Shown here: piece after piece, positions 40,603 through 50,623 of the stretch
Position numbering within the stretch: the first letter of the stretch is position 1
Layout: each line of letters starts with the position of its first letter
Assembly: GCF_010727605.1 (NCBI RefSeq)
Contig: NZ_AP022568.1
Span: 992,001-1,056,000 of the forward strand
Direction of reading: 5' to 3'
Source of the DNA: Mycobacterium simiae
Lineage (GTDB): Bacteria > Actinomycetota > Actinomycetes > Mycobacteriales > Mycobacteriaceae
Length of the DNA: 64,000 bases
Made by a program: the position numbers and the translations under genes
The notes under the pieces: model-generated
The model's input: the letters and a program-made list of their open reading frames with translations, nothing else
What the model was told of the DNA's origin: nothing
Databases searched by the model: none

Positions 40603-42867
40603 GTGACTCTGCGCGACAAGGATGTCAGCTATATCCGGACCGACGACGATTTGCCGCCGGTGGCGATCATCGACCGCTCCCCCATCTCGGTCGGACACAA
40701 GATCATCTTCGGGGTCATCGCAATCGTTGGCGCGATCGCTTGGGCGATCATCGCATTCGTGCGCGGTGAGACGGTGAACGCCGTCTGGTTTGTGGTGGCC
40801 GCGATCTGCACCTACATCATCGGGTTCCGGTTTTATGCCCGATTGATCGAGCTGAAGGTTGTGCTCCCGCGCGACGACCACGCCACCCCCGCCGAAGTCA
40901 TCGACGACGGAACCGACTACGTGCCCACCGACCGGCGGGTGTTGTTCGGTCACCATTTCGCCGCGATCGCGGGAGCCGGGCCGCTCGTCGGCCCGGTACT
41001 GGCCGCCCAGATGGGCTACTTGCCCTGCAGCATTTGGATCATCATCGGTGCGGTGTTCGCCGGCGCCGTGCAGGACTACCTGGTGCTGTGGATTTCCACC
41101 CGCCGCCGCGGCCGGTCGCTGGGACAGATGGCCCGCGACGAGCTCGGCCCGACCGGCGGGGCCGCCGCAATGGTCGGTGTGCTCGTCATCATGGTGATGA
41201 TCATCGCCGTGCTGGCGTTGGTGGTGGTTCGCGGACTGGCCCAGAGCCCGTGGGGCGTGTTCTCCATCGCGATGACCATTCCCATCGCCATCTTGATGGG
41301 CTGCTACTTGCGGTTCCTGCGGCCCGGGCGGGTAGGCGAGGTGTCGCTGATCGGCTTCGCGTTGCTGATGGCCGCGGTGGCCTCGGGCAACTGGGTCAGT
41401 GAAACGTCTTGGGGTGCTTCCTGGTTGAACCTGTCCCCGGTCACCGTCTGCTGGCTGATCATCGGCTACGGTTTCGTCGCGTCGGTGCTGCCGGTGTGGT
41501 TGCTGCTCGCGCCGCGCGATTACCTGTCCACCTTCATGAAAGTGGGCGCGATCGCGATGCTGGCCCTCGGCATCTTCGTCGCGCACCCGCTCATCCAGGC
41601 GCCCGCCGTCTCCCGATTCGCTCACACCGGCGACGGGCCGGTGTTTCCGGGTTCGCTGTTTCCCTTCCTGTTCATCACCATCGCTTGCGGCGCGCTGTCC
41701 GGATTCCACGCACTGATCTCATCGGGCACCACGCCGAAGCTGCTGGAGAAGGAAAGCCAGATGCGCTTCATCGGCTACGGCGGCATGCTGACCGAATCGT
41801 TCGTCGCCGTCATGGCATTGATCAGCGCGACGGTCCTCGACCAGCACGTGTACTTCGCCCTCAACGCCCCGACCGCGCAGACCGGCGGCACGGCCGCCAC
41901 CGCCGCGCACTACGTCAACACTCTCGGGCTGTCGGGCGGCCCCATCACCGCCGACGAACTCGCCGGAGCCGCCACCAGCGTCGGCGAAAAGTCGATCGTG
42001 TCCCGCACCGGCGGAGCCCCGACGCTTGCGGTGGGCATGTCCGAGGTCTTGCACCGCGCTTTCGGCGGCACCGCCCTCAAGGCGTTCTGGTATCACTTCG
42101 CGATCATGTTCGAAGCGCTGTTCATCCTGACCGCCGTTGACGCCGGCACCCGAGTCGCGCGGTTCATGCTGTCCGACACGCTCGGCAACCTCGGCGGACC
42201 GCTGACGAAGCTGCGCAACCCCAGCTGGCGGCCCGGCGTGTGGGTGTGCAGCCTGGTCGTGGCCGCCGGCTGGGGCAGCATCCTGCTCATGGGCGTCACC
42301 GATCCGCTGGGTGGCATCAACACCCTGTTCCCGCTGTTCGGGATCTCCAACCAGCTACTCGCCGCGATCGCACTGACGGTCATCACGGTCATCGTCATCA
42401 AGAAGGGTCTGCTGGCTTGGGCGTGGGTTTCGGGCGTCCCGCTCGCGTGGGACTTGGTGGTGACGCTGACGGCGTCGTGGCAGAAGATCTTCTCCGCGGA
42501 CCCGAACATCGGCTATTGGGCGCAACACTTCAAGTACGCGGCCGCCCGGGCGGCCGGCAAGACCGCCTTCGGTTCGGCCAAGAACGCCCACGAGCTCGAC
42601 GCGGTCATCCGGAACACGTTCATCCAGGGGACCCTGTCGATTTTCTTCGCGGTTGTGGTGCTCATCGTGCTGGTGGTCGGAATTGTGTCCTCGGTCAAGG
42701 CGATTCGTGGCAACGGCCGGCCGTTGACCGAGGAGGACCCGGTCCCGTCGAAGCTGTTCGCCCCCTCGGGCCTGATTGCCACCGCCGTTGAGCGCGAGGT
42801 GCAACGGCAGTGGGACGCGCCCCGGCCGGAGCCGGCTGACCAGCGCCACGCCGGAATGATGCAGTAG
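40603..42867 (+). CDS. cstA: Carbon starvation protein A, peptide/pyruvate transporter family
   Basis: This 754-residue membrane protein has many hydrophobic segments and the CstA signatures GHHFAAIAGAGPLVGPVLAAQMGYLP, here split around residues 116-141, and FHALISSGTTPKLLEKES. CstA-type proteins import peptides or pyruvate under carbon limitation. GTG 40603 starts the chain VTLRDKDVSYI, 42 bases after ligB, in the same order as Rv3062-Rv3063. The C-terminus is charged and cytosolic. No partner gene is evident. Confidence 0.94.
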   Translation: MTLRDKDVSYIRTDDDLPPVAIIDRSPISVGHKIIFGVIAIVGAIAWAIIAFVRGETVNAVWFVVAAICTYIIGFRFYARLIELKVVLPRDDHATPAEVIDDGTDYVPTDRRVLFGHHFAAIAGAGPLVGPVLAAQMGYLPCSIWIIIGAVFAGAVQDYLVLWISTRRRGRSLGQMARDELGPTGGAAAMVGVLVIMVMIIAVLALVVVRGLAQSPWGVFSIAMTIPIAILMGCYLRFLRPGRVGEVSLIGFALLMAAVASGNWVSETSWGASWLNLSPVTVCWLIIGYGFVASVLPVWLLLAPRDYLSTFMKVGAIAMLALGIFVAHPLIQAPAVSRFAHTGDGPVFPGSLFPFLFITIACGALSGFHALISSGTTPKLLEKESQMRFIGYGGMLTESFVAVMALISATVLDQHVYFALNAPTAQTGGTAATAAHYVNTLGLSGGPITADELAGAATSVGEKSIVSRTGGAPTLAVGMSEVLHRAFGGTALKAFWYHFAIMFEALFILTAVDAGTRVARFMLSDTLGNLGGPLTKLRNPSWRPGVWVCSLVVAAGWGSILLMGVTDPLGGINTLFPLFGISNQLLAAIALTVITVIVIKKGLLAWAWVSGVPLAWDLVVTLTASWQKIFSADPNIGYWAQHFKYAAARAAGKTAFGSAKNAHELDAVIRNTFIQGTLSIFFAVVVLIVLVVGIVSSVKAIRGNGRPLTEEDPVPSKLFAPSGLIATAVEREVQRQWDAPRPEPADQRHAGMMQ

Positions 42868-42904
42868 TCCCGAAGTTCGGCGCGCCGCCCTAAGATTGTG
42901 CGGA

Positions 42905-44410
42905 ATGAGAGTCGGTATCGACTTCGGCACCACCCACACGGTCGTCGCGCTGGTCGACCGGGGCAACTACCCGGTCGTCTCCTTTGACAGCGTCGACACG
43001 TGGCCCTCACTGATCGCGGCCAACGCCGCCGGAGAGCTGCGCTTCGGCGTGGACGCCAGCGCCGTCCGCCACGACCCGCAGTGGTCCGTACTGCGGTCGA
43101 TCAAGCGTCTGCTCAACGACGCCGGCCCACAAACCGAGGTGACGCTGGCCGGGCGCAACTACCGCTTGGCCGACCTGCTCACCGGCTTGCTGGCCCAGCT
43201 GAAAACCGACCTGCTGCAGCGCTCGAACGGCTGCCTGACCCCGGGTGAACCCATCGAGGCGGCCATCAGTGTGCCGGCGAACGCCTCGAGCGCGCAGCGC
43301 TTGCTGACGCTGGATGCCTTCGTCGCGGCCGGTTTTCACGTCGTCGCACTGTTGAACGAGCCGTCCGCCGCGAGCCTGGAGTACGCCCACCGGTACCGGT
43401 CCACGATCACGACGAAACGCGAATACGTCCTGATCTACGACCTGGGCGGCGGCACCTTCGACGCCTCGCTGCTCAAGATGACCGGGCACTCCAACGAGGT
43501 GGTGATCAGCGAAGGCATCCAGCGGCTCGGCGGGGACGACTTCGACGACGCCATTCTGCGGTTGGTCCTGGACGGAGCGAAGTTGCCGGACGTCGACGCC
43601 GGCGCGCTCGCCCTGCTACGGGAAGACTGCGCGGCCCGCAAGGAGAGCGTCGGCCCGCAGACGCGCCGCTTCCTGGTGGACATGACGGCAATCGACCGGC
43701 CGCCGTTCTCCTGCGCCATCGACGACATCTATTCCGCGTGCGCGCCGCTCGTCGAATTCACCATCGAACTCCTCGACCGCATCTTGCGCGACGGCAACAC
43801 CGACGTGGCATGGAACGACGTAGCCGGCATCTACGTGGTGGGCGGGGCCGGAGGCTTCCCGCTCGTCCCGCGGATGCTGCGCAGCGCCTTCGGCGACAAG
43901 CGCGTCAAACGTTCACCGCACCCGTTTGCCGCCACCGCCATCGGACTTGCCGTCTTCCTGGACAAAGAGTCGGGTTTCGCATTGTCCGAACGCTTTTCGC
44001 GGCATTTCGGCGTCTTCCGCGAGGCCGAGGCCGGCGCCGGCATCGTCTTCGACCCAATCGTGTGCAAGGACGCTTCGCTCCCGGCCGACGGGCACTCCCC
44101 CCTCGTCGTCAGGCGGACCTATCGGGCCGCGCACAATATCGGACATTTCCGCTTCGTGGAATGCAGCCGCCTGGTCAACGGGCGGCCCGACGGCGACGTG
44201 ACGCCCTACGATCCGGTGCTGTTTCCCTTCGATCCGGCCCTCTACGGCCGCGACGACCTCGGGCGCCAACCCGTCGGACGGTGCACGGATGGACCCGACG
44301 TCGAGGAGCGCTACGTCGTCGCCCCCGGCGGCGCGGTGGAGGTGACGCTCACGACGCAGCCCGGCGGCTTCATGCGCACCTTCCGTCTAGAGCGTTGCAC
44401 TTCCGCGTAG
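42905..44410 (+). CDS. Hsp70-like ATPase
   Basis: The 501-residue protein has the actin/Hsp70 nucleotide-binding fold: phosphate-1 VGIDFGTTHTVVAL at the start, ISVPANASSAQR, DLGGGTFDASLLKM (phosphate-2) near 180, and the adenosine motif VVGGAGGFPLVPRML near 320. The roughly 130-residue C-terminal part is beta-rich but is not a normal DnaK substrate domain and has no EEVD-like end. Such short Hsp70 relatives are of unknown partner. It starts 38 bases after cstA, where the synteny with M. tuberculosis breaks. Confidence 0.85.
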   Translation: MRVGIDFGTTHTVVALVDRGNYPVVSFDSVDTWPSLIAANAAGELRFGVDASAVRHDPQWSVLRSIKRLLNDAGPQTEVTLAGRNYRLADLLTGLLAQLKTDLLQRSNGCLTPGEPIEAAISVPANASSAQRLLTLDAFVAAGFHVVALLNEPSAASLEYAHRYRSTITTKREYVLIYDLGGGTFDASLLKMTGHSNEVVISEGIQRLGGDDFDDAILRLVLDGAKLPDVDAGALALLREDCAARKESVGPQTRRFLVDMTAIDRPPFSCAIDDIYSACAPLVEFTIELLDRILRDGNTDVAWNDVAGIYVVGGAGGFPLVPRMLRSAFGDKRVKRSPHPFAATAIGLAVFLDKESGFALSERFSRHFGVFREAEAGAGIVFDPIVCKDASLPADGHSPLVVRRTYRAAHNIGHFRFVECSRLVNGRPDGDVTPYDPVLFPFDPALYGRDDLGRQPVGRCTDGPDVEERYVVAPGGAVEVTLTTQPGGFMRTFRLERCTSA

Positions 44411-44466
44411 CCGACCATGCCGTCGGTGCGCAGCGGCGACCAAAAAAAGCGGGGCGAATCATCGCC

Positions 44467-44568
44467 ATGCGCTATGTCCTGGCTCAACGCGCCTACGACG
44501 ACAAGGATTACGGTGTCGTGATGGGCCAGCCGGATTCGCAGACCGTCGGCCGCGCCCTGGCCGACTGA
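44467..44568 (+). CDS. 33-codon small ORF, doubtful
   Basis: The peptide begins MRYVLAQRAYDDKDYGVVMG and ends at TGA 44566. The only ribosome-site candidate is a weak GCGGGGCG. It lies between the Hsp70-like gene and an SDR gene on the same strand. Its composition is protein-like but no family is recognised; it may be the tail of a decayed gene. Confidence 0.25.
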   Translation: MRYVLAQRAYDDKDYGVVMGQPDSQTVGRALAD

Positions 44569-44616
44569 GCGGCAACCATGGCGGCGCGGCTCGCGCCACG
44601 ACGGAACGAGGACACC

Positions 44617-45444
44617 ATGCCCACCTGGCTCATCACCGGTTGCTCGACCGGTCTCGGACGCGCCTTGGCCGAGGCCGTGATCGGCGCCGGCCACAACACC
44701 GTCGTCACTGCTCGCGACGTTGCCAACGTTGCGGATTTGACCAACCGCGCGCCGGATCGGGTGCTGCCCGTCACCCTGGACGTCACCCGACCCGATCAGA
44801 TCGCTTCGGCGACCCGACAGGCCCTCGACCGGTTCGGCGTCGTCGACGTGCTGGTCAACAATGCTGGCTACGGGTACCGGGCCGCGGTGGAAGAGGGGGA
44901 CGACGCCGAGGTCCGAGCCCTATTTGAGACGCACTTTTTCGGAGCCGTCGCCATGATCAAGGCCGTCCTGCCCGGCATGCGGCAGCGTCGCCGCGGCGCG
45001 ATCGTCAACATCTCGTCAATCGCAGCGCAGGTGACGCCGGTGGGATCGGGCTACTACTCCGCCGCCAAGGCGGCGCTAGAGGGCATGAGCGGTGCGTTGC
45101 GTGGCGAGCTGGCTCCCCTGGGCATTTCGGTGACGGTCGTCGAGCCGGGCGCCTTTCGAACCGACTTCGCCGGGCGCTCGCTGCACCAGTCGGCTGTTCC
45201 CATCGGCGACTACGCCGGCACCGCGGGCCAACGCCGCAAGGAGAACGACACTATGCACGGCAATCAGGCCGGTGACCCCGCCAAGGCCGGCGAGGCCATC
45301 GTCGCGGCGGTCGAAGCCAGCGAACCACCCGCATTCCTGCTCCTGGGCCCCGACGCCCTTGCCCTGTACCGCTACACCGCCGACGCCCGAGCCGACGAAA
45401 TAGCGAACTGGGAACAGCTGACTGCCAGCACCGATTTCGACTGA
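44617..45444 (+). CDS. Short-chain dehydrogenase/reductase
   Basis: The 275-residue SDR has ITGCSTGLGRALAEA at the N-terminus, VNNAGYGYRAAVEE and YYSAAKAALEGMSG as the active-site YxxxK. It belongs to the common oxidoreductase group with a longer C-terminal cap (PPAFLLLGPDAL). ATG 44617 lies after GAGGA; the ATG at 44578 is less likely. It is convergent with the FadD-like gene. The substrate is unknown. Confidence 0.88.
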   Translation: MPTWLITGCSTGLGRALAEAVIGAGHNTVVTARDVANVADLTNRAPDRVLPVTLDVTRPDQIASATRQALDRFGVVDVLVNNAGYGYRAAVEEGDDAEVRALFETHFFGAVAMIKAVLPGMRQRRRGAIVNISSIAAQVTPVGSGYYSAAKAALEGMSGALRGELAPLGISVTVVEPGAFRTDFAGRSLHQSAVPIGDYAGTAGQRRKENDTMHGNQAGDPAKAGEAIVAAVEASEPPAFLLLGPDALALYRYTADARADEIANWEQLTASTDFD

Positions 45445-45463
45445 TCCGGCGGCGCCGGCAGCC

Positions 45464-47035
45464 TCAATGCGAGCGCAGCTCCCGGCGCAGGATCTTGCCG
45501 GTCGGCGACTTCGGGATCTTCTCGACGAACTCGACCTGGCGGATTTTCTTGTACGGCGCGACTTTCCGAGCGACGAAGTCAACGACCTCACCTTTCGACA
45601 GGACGGCGCCGCGCTGCCTGACCACAAACGCCTTCGGAATCTCTTCGCCAGAGCGGTTATTGACCACACCGACCACCGCGACATCCGCGATGTCGGGGTG
45701 AGTCAGCAACAGCGCTTCGAGCTCTGCGGGTGCTACCTGGTATCCCTTGTACTTGATCAGCTCCTTGAGCCGGTCGACGATGTAGACGCACCCGTGCGCG
45801 TCCACCCGCGCCAAGTCGCCGGTGTGCAAGAAACCATCGCTGTCGATGATCTCCGCGGTCGCTGCATCGTTTCTCAGGTAACCCGCCATCACGTTGGGCC
45901 CGCGGACGCATAACTCCCCCGGCTCACTCAAGCCCGACGCGGGAAGGGGTATTTCGGACCCGGTTTCGACGTCGACGATCTTGCTTTCCGCGTTCGGCAA
46001 CGTCCACCCACATGAGCTCACCGGGGCGACCAGCCCCTCCGGATGCCTGCCCGCGTGCGGGGTCACATGGCTGGCGGGACTCAACTCGGTCATCCCGTAG
46101 GCCTGCACGACACGACAACCGAGTCGTTGCATCACCGCATTGGCCAGTTCTTCGTCCAACGGCGCCGCCGCCGAGGTAAGCACCCGCAGGCATGACAGGT
46201 CGAACGAATCGACCATTGGGTCTTTGGCCAACGCCACGGCCAGCGGCGGGACGATGAATGCCTGTGAGCAGCGGTACTTTTCGATGGCGGCCAGGAACGC
46301 AGCAAGGTCGAATTTGGGCATGACGATCAGCCGCGTCCGCGCCTGCAACGCCGCACATAACAGCTCGGTCAACCCGTAAATATGGAAGAAGGGAATCACC
46401 GCCATCAGTGTTTCATCGGGATCAAGCCCTGCCACGGGGTGCAATTGGGCTACGTTCGCGACGAGGTTGCGATGGGTCAACATGACGCCCTTGGGTTTTC
46501 CCGTCGTGCCCGAGCTGTACGGAAGCACCGCCAGATGCGTCGCGGGATCGAAGTCGACGTCGGGACCGGCCGCGGGGATTAGCAGCGTTTTATCGTCGAC
46601 CAGCAGCACCTCATCGACGGACAGGCCCGCCACGGACGCCGCTGCCACGGCCCGGTCCCACAGCTGTGGGGCAGTGATCAATAGCCGGGCCGCCGAATGC
46701 CCTACCTGGCCGGCGATCTCGTTGACCGTGGACAGGGCATTGATCGGCGTAGCCGTCGCACCCGCCCGCAAGATGCCGTGCAATGCCACCGCCGACGCCG
46801 CACTATTGGGTGCCAACAGCCCCACCACGTCGCCGACTCCGATGCCCCGTTGGGCCAGCGCCGCGGCGAATGAGTCGATGCGAGCGACCAGCGCGCCGTA
46901 ACTCAGCTCGGTCTCGGTGGCGAGTTCCACCAACGCGACGCGATCCCGGTCGGCCTGGTCGAGGTTACCGAACACGAAGTCGTACACACTCGTGTTCGGA
47001 ATGACCACGTCAGGAAAAGGACTGGCGAACTTCAT
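45464..47035 (-). CDS. Acyl/aryl-CoA ligase, 4-coumarate-CoA-ligase-like (FadD)
   Basis: The 523-residue adenylate-forming enzyme has the P-loop YSSGTTGKPKGVMLTHRN (about 173-190), the YGMTE motif, HTGDLARVD, the hinge VDRLKELIKYKGYQVAP and the C-terminal catalytic Lys in PKSPTGKILRREL. It makes an acyl-CoA from a carboxylic acid, ATP and CoA, and resembles the plant-type 4-coumarate ligase branch more than long-chain FadDs. GGAGGA precedes ATG 47035. It lies 54 bases after the oxygenase on the same strand, so an aromatic or cyclic acid is a reasonable substrate guess. Confidence 0.9.
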   Translation of the reverse strand: MKFASPFPDVVIPNTSVYDFVFGNLDQADRDRVALVELATETELSYGALVARIDSFAAALAQRGIGVGDVVGLLAPNSAASAVALHGILRAGATATPINALSTVNEIAGQVGHSAARLLITAPQLWDRAVAAASVAGLSVDEVLLVDDKTLLIPAAGPDVDFDPATHLAVLPYSSGTTGKPKGVMLTHRNLVANVAQLHPVAGLDPDETLMAVIPFFHIYGLTELLCAALQARTRLIVMPKFDLAAFLAAIEKYRCSQAFIVPPLAVALAKDPMVDSFDLSCLRVLTSAAAPLDEELANAVMQRLGCRVVQAYGMTELSPASHVTPHAGRHPEGLVAPVSSCGWTLPNAESKIVDVETGSEIPLPASGLSEPGELCVRGPNVMAGYLRNDAATAEIIDSDGFLHTGDLARVDAHGCVYIVDRLKELIKYKGYQVAPAELEALLLTHPDIADVAVVGVVNNRSGEEIPKAFVVRQRGAVLSKGEVVDFVARKVAPYKKIRQVEFVEKIPKSPTGKILRRELRSH

Positions 47036-47089
47036 GATTCCTCCGGGATGGTTCGATCACGGCGAGCTACTCTCGACACCTACCGCTGG

Positions 47090-48271
47090 TCACACCAGCG
47101 GCGAGATCCGTTCAGCCACGCCCAACAGCGACTTGCCATAAATTTCGTAGCCGACATAGGAATTCAGTCCGGCGTGTCGCGCACCGACGTTCGCATCCCG
47201 CCAATGTTGCTGCATCGCATTGGAATCGGCGAAGCTACCCGCGCCATGGACATTGACCAATATCTGGATGGCTTCCAGCACTTGTTGCGCGGCATAGCCG
47301 CACTGGGCACGCGCTCTGGCACGCTGGGCGTACCCAGCATCGCCGTGGCCGATCTCGCCAGCGTCCAAGGCGTCGGCGACTTCGAAGGCATGCAGCCGGG
47401 CGCTGCGCAGCTTGAGTTCCGCCTCGGCGATCTGGATCTGTACGCCGACAGAGCCACTCTGCCGGGCAAAGAACGTGTTGGTCAACGGCTTTGCCCCGGC
47501 TTGCTCAATCGCCAGGTCCGCGGCCGCTCGGCCGATACCGAGCAGGGGTCCGACCAGCACCAGAGGAGCCGCTGTCGCCAACGGTGGCTGGGCTTCGGGC
47601 TCGCTTGGCGCTACCGAACGGCCCAGCAGGGTGCTGAATGGGATGGTGCGGTAGTCCGGAACGAAAACCTGGTTAGCCAAGAATGTCTGACTCGCCGTGC
47701 CGCGCATACCGACTGTGTGCCAAGTGTCGCGCAACCGCACCTCGGCCGCGGGCACCAAACACAGGTAGGACTCCGTGTCGCCATCATGCTGCCCCGGCAC
47801 CGCGGCATGGATGGCCGCCCAATCCGCGTGTGGGGCCCCCGAGGCATAGGACCAGCTGCCGTTGATCAACAGCCCGCCGTCGACCCGGCACGCCGTGCCG
47901 GGGGCGAGCCCGCCCGCGATCCGGCTATCGGGTGAGCTGAAGACTTCGGATTGCGCCCGCTCCGATCCATGCTTGGCCACGGCCGTGCCACCGGCAGTGA
48001 TGCTCACCAACCACGCTGCCGACGCGTTGGCGGCTCCAAGAGCTTCGGTGAGCTCGAGCATGGTCCGCTGCCCGACCGGGAGACCTCCGAATCGGTGCGG
48101 CTTGAGCAACCGGAAGAAGCCGGCGTCGGTTAACGTCTCGACGGTCTCGTCCGGCAGTCTGCGCATGGCCTCGCTGGACAACACGCTCTCGCGAAGCAGC
48201 GGTTGCAACCGCACCGCATTCGCCAAAAGTTCTTGGTGCGCTGCGTCGCAGTCCACCGGCGTCGTCGTCAT
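47090..48271 (-). CDS. Flavin-dependent monooxygenase of the acyl-CoA-dehydrogenase fold (HsaA-like)
   Basis: The 393-residue protein has the ACAD fold but resembles two-component oxygenases such as HsaA and related hydroxylases: GFFRLLKPHRFGGL, GSWSYASGAPHADWAA, TWHTVGMRGTASQTFL and a C-terminal HWRDANVGARHAGLN. These use FMNH2 from a separate reductase to hydroxylate aromatic or cyclic compounds. No reductase is adjacent. It is upstream of the FadD-like gene in a probable operon and divergent from an AraC regulator. Confidence 0.85.
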   Translation of the reverse strand: MTTTPVDCDAAHQELLANAVRLQPLLRESVLSSEAMRRLPDETVETLTDAGFFRLLKPHRFGGLPVGQRTMLELTEALGAANASAAWLVSITAGGTAVAKHGSERAQSEVFSSPDSRIAGGLAPGTACRVDGGLLINGSWSYASGAPHADWAAIHAAVPGQHDGDTESYLCLVPAAEVRLRDTWHTVGMRGTASQTFLANQVFVPDYRTIPFSTLLGRSVAPSEPEAQPPLATAAPLVLVGPLLGIGRAAADLAIEQAGAKPLTNTFFARQSGSVGVQIQIAEAELKLRSARLHAFEVADALDAGEIGHGDAGYAQRARARAQCGYAAQQVLEAIQILVNVHGAGSFADSNAMQQHWRDANVGARHAGLNSYVGYEIYGKSLLGVAERISPLV

Positions 48272-48551
48272 GTTACTCCGATCACTAATCGAAATCTGTT
48301 GTCGGATAACGCTTTCACAGCGAGGGTACGGCCGCTAGAGCGGGAGGACCTTTGCTCAGTACAGATCGCGCAACGTTTGAGACACTTTGCTACCGACGCC
48401 ACCCATTCGCGGGTGCAGTGCAGACCTGTCTTCCCGGTTTATCCACACTTTATGTGACGTCCGCCACATAATGCGATCCGTGCCGCCCCCCGCCGCGAAT
48501 GCCCGAGTAGTTCCGGCCAGTAGACGCGAAGCGCGAGAAGCGGAGTTCGAA

Positions 48552-49544
48552 ATGGGCGACAAATGCCAGCCGTCGATGACTGCAGAATTTCAATCCACCG
48601 ACGCAGCCAATCAACTCGCCGAATTCTTCCCTTGCCTGAAACCGATCGGACCCCTCGATCGCCGCAAGCCGTTTTCTCCCACCCACCGAGTCAGTACCGT
48701 CGGGCCAATCACCGTGTTTGACCTGGCGCTAAGCGTCGACGCCTGCCTCGCTAGCACGCACGGTCGGCCGTTCTACCAAGTCAACGTGTTGGCGTCGGGA
48801 CAAATGCAGCTGGTCCACCGCGGGTCCACCATTAACTCCGGCCCAGGGCTGGCCACAATTTGCCTGCCCGAGGGGGAACTGATCGTTCCGCGCTGGCAGG
48901 CGTGTTCTCGATTGCTTGCATTACGCGTCGCCAGAAACGCGCTCGAAGACACGCTCGGCGAAGCACTCGGTCGTCCATTGACCACGCAAATCGAGTTCGA
49001 GCCGTCGATGGTGACCGGCAGTGGTCCCGCACGCAGTTGGCTGCACATGTTCACCGTGTTCGCCCAAGAGCTCTTCCGGCCGGACAGCACCTTGGTGCAA
49101 CCGCTGGTGGCGGCGCCGTTCGTGGACAGCCTGTTGCGGGCGTTGCTGCTCGCAGCCAAGCATCCGTACCAGAGCGCTCTGGCAGAGAAGACTAAACTCA
49201 TTGCGCCCCAACGTATCCGGCCCGCGGTCGAGATGATCGAGTCGGAGCCGCAACTTCCCCTGACGCTGGCCGGCCTGGCGGCCGAATGCCATGTCAGTTC
49301 GCGCGCGCTGCAGCAAAGCTTTTCGCGTCATATGGGCATGTCGCCGATGACGTACCTGCGCCAGGTGCGGCTGAGGCGCGCGCACCGCGAATTGCTCGAG
49401 TCCGATCCGTCGGTCGAAACCGTCGCCTCAATTGCCCGGCGCTGGGGATACACCAACCCCGGCCGGTTCGCGGCGGCGCATGCGGCCCGGTATGGCGAGA
49501 GTCCCGCGGCCACGCTGCGCCGCGCTGGGGTCGCCGCGGTATAA
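48552..49544 (+). CDS. AraC-family regulator with AraC-binding-like sensor domain
   Basis: The 330-residue protein has an N-terminal sensor domain and a C-terminal AraC double helix-turn-helix (LTLAGLAAECHVSSRALQQSF and, further on, ASIARRWGYTNPGRFAAAH). ATG 48552 follows CGGAG; an upstream ATG at 48471 is possible. It is divergent from the oxygenase-FadD operon and probably activates it in response to its substrate. Its end faces the F420-type oxidoreductase gene. Confidence 0.88.
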   Translation: MGDKCQPSMTAEFQSTDAANQLAEFFPCLKPIGPLDRRKPFSPTHRVSTVGPITVFDLALSVDACLASTHGRPFYQVNVLASGQMQLVHRGSTINSGPGLATICLPEGELIVPRWQACSRLLALRVARNALEDTLGEALGRPLTTQIEFEPSMVTGSGPARSWLHMFTVFAQELFRPDSTLVQPLVAAPFVDSLLRALLLAAKHPYQSALAEKTKLIAPQRIRPAVEMIESEPQLPLTLAGLAAECHVSSRALQQSFSRHMGMSPMTYLRQVRLRRAHRELLESDPSVETVASIARRWGYTNPGRFAAAHAARYGESPAATLRRAGVAAV

Positions 49545-49593
49545 AGCAACAGCCAGACGCCGGGGTATCTGTGCGACCGGCCCGCGGCGGCCG

Positions 49594-50550
49594 TCAGTCC
49601 CGCAGCGCGGGCAGCACGTCGCGCTGGTAGGCCGCAAAGAAGCCCTCTTTGTCCGGGCCGACTTGCTGCACGTACAGCTCGTCGACTCCGGCGTCGAGAT
49701 ACTTGCGCACGCGCGCAACGTGGGTGTCCGGGTCTGGGCCGCAAGTAATGGTGTCCGCAACCTGGTCCGGCGTGACGAGGGACATCAGTGCGGCAAAGTC
49801 CTTGGGACGGGGCAAGGTCTGCGCGGATTGCCCGGGCAACGCGTCGTTGGCCCACAATCGGTGCGCTGCCTTGAGCGCGGCGTCGGGATCGGCGTCCCAA
49901 CTGGCCTTCATGCCTGCCTGCACCGGCTTGTCGCCGCCGCCAGCCTCGCGGAAAGCCTTCACCAACTCGGGCTCCGGCGTCACCAGGACGTAGCCGTCGC
50001 CGATGCGTCCCGCCAGTGCCGCGCCCTGCGGGCCGAACCCGGAAACGTAGATGGGCACCGGTCGCTCGGGTCGGGTGTAGATGCGCGCCTCCTGCACTTC
50101 GTAGTACTTGCCATGGTGGCTCACCTCGTCGCCACGGTGCAGCAGCCGGATGACCTCCACCGCCTCTTCCAGCATTTCCTGGCGAACGCCGACCGACGGC
50201 CAGGGATCGCCGAGCACGTGCTCGTTGAGCGCCTCGCCGCTGCCCACGCCCAGCACGAAGCGGCCGTCGAGCTGCACGGCGGCAGTGGCGGACGCTTGCG
50301 CGATGATCGCCGGATGTATCCGGATTGTCGGGCAGGTCACGGCCGTGCTCACCGGCAGCGACGTCACCTCCGACAACGCACCGATGACGCCCCACACGAA
50401 GGGGCTTTGGCCCTGCTCGTCGTTCCAGGGGTGAAAGTGGTCGGAGATCCACAACGCGTCGAAGCCAGCGGCCTCCGCTCGCTTGGCCTGGTCCACTAGT
50501 TCCTTTGGCCCGTACTGCTCGCAGGACAGGAAGTATCCGATCTTGGTCAT
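49594..50550 (-). CDS. LLM-class F420-dependent oxidoreductase
   Basis: The 318-residue luciferase-like TIM-barrel protein begins KIGYFLSCEQYGPKELVDQAKRAE and has DALWISDHFHPWN, GSGEALNEHV and PIYVSGFGPQGAALAGRIGDGY. It closely follows the F420-dependent glucose-6-phosphate dehydrogenase group (the G6PDH-family subclass of LLM proteins). It should use the deazaflavin F420 to oxidise or reduce an unknown substrate. Its start overlaps the divergent frame of the broken GH15 gene. Confidence 0.88.
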   Translation of the reverse strand: MTKIGYFLSCEQYGPKELVDQAKRAEAAGFDALWISDHFHPWNDEQGQSPFVWGVIGALSEVTSLPVSTAVTCPTIRIHPAIIAQASATAAVQLDGRFVLGVGSGEALNEHVLGDPWPSVGVRQEMLEEAVEVIRLLHRGDEVSHHGKYYEVQEARIYTRPERPVPIYVSGFGPQGAALAGRIGDGYVLVTPEPELVKAFREAGGGDKPVQAGMKASWDADPDAALKAAHRLWANDALPGQSAQTLPRPKDFAALMSLVTPDQVADTITCGPDPDTHVARVRKYLDAGVDELYVQQVGPDKEGFFAAYQRDVLPALRD

Positions 50551-50623
50551 GGCGACGGGCTACCCGCTACGCGCGACGTTATGCGCCGTTTATTCGCCGC
50601 CGGTCGCGGGAACTCGTCGGCTC

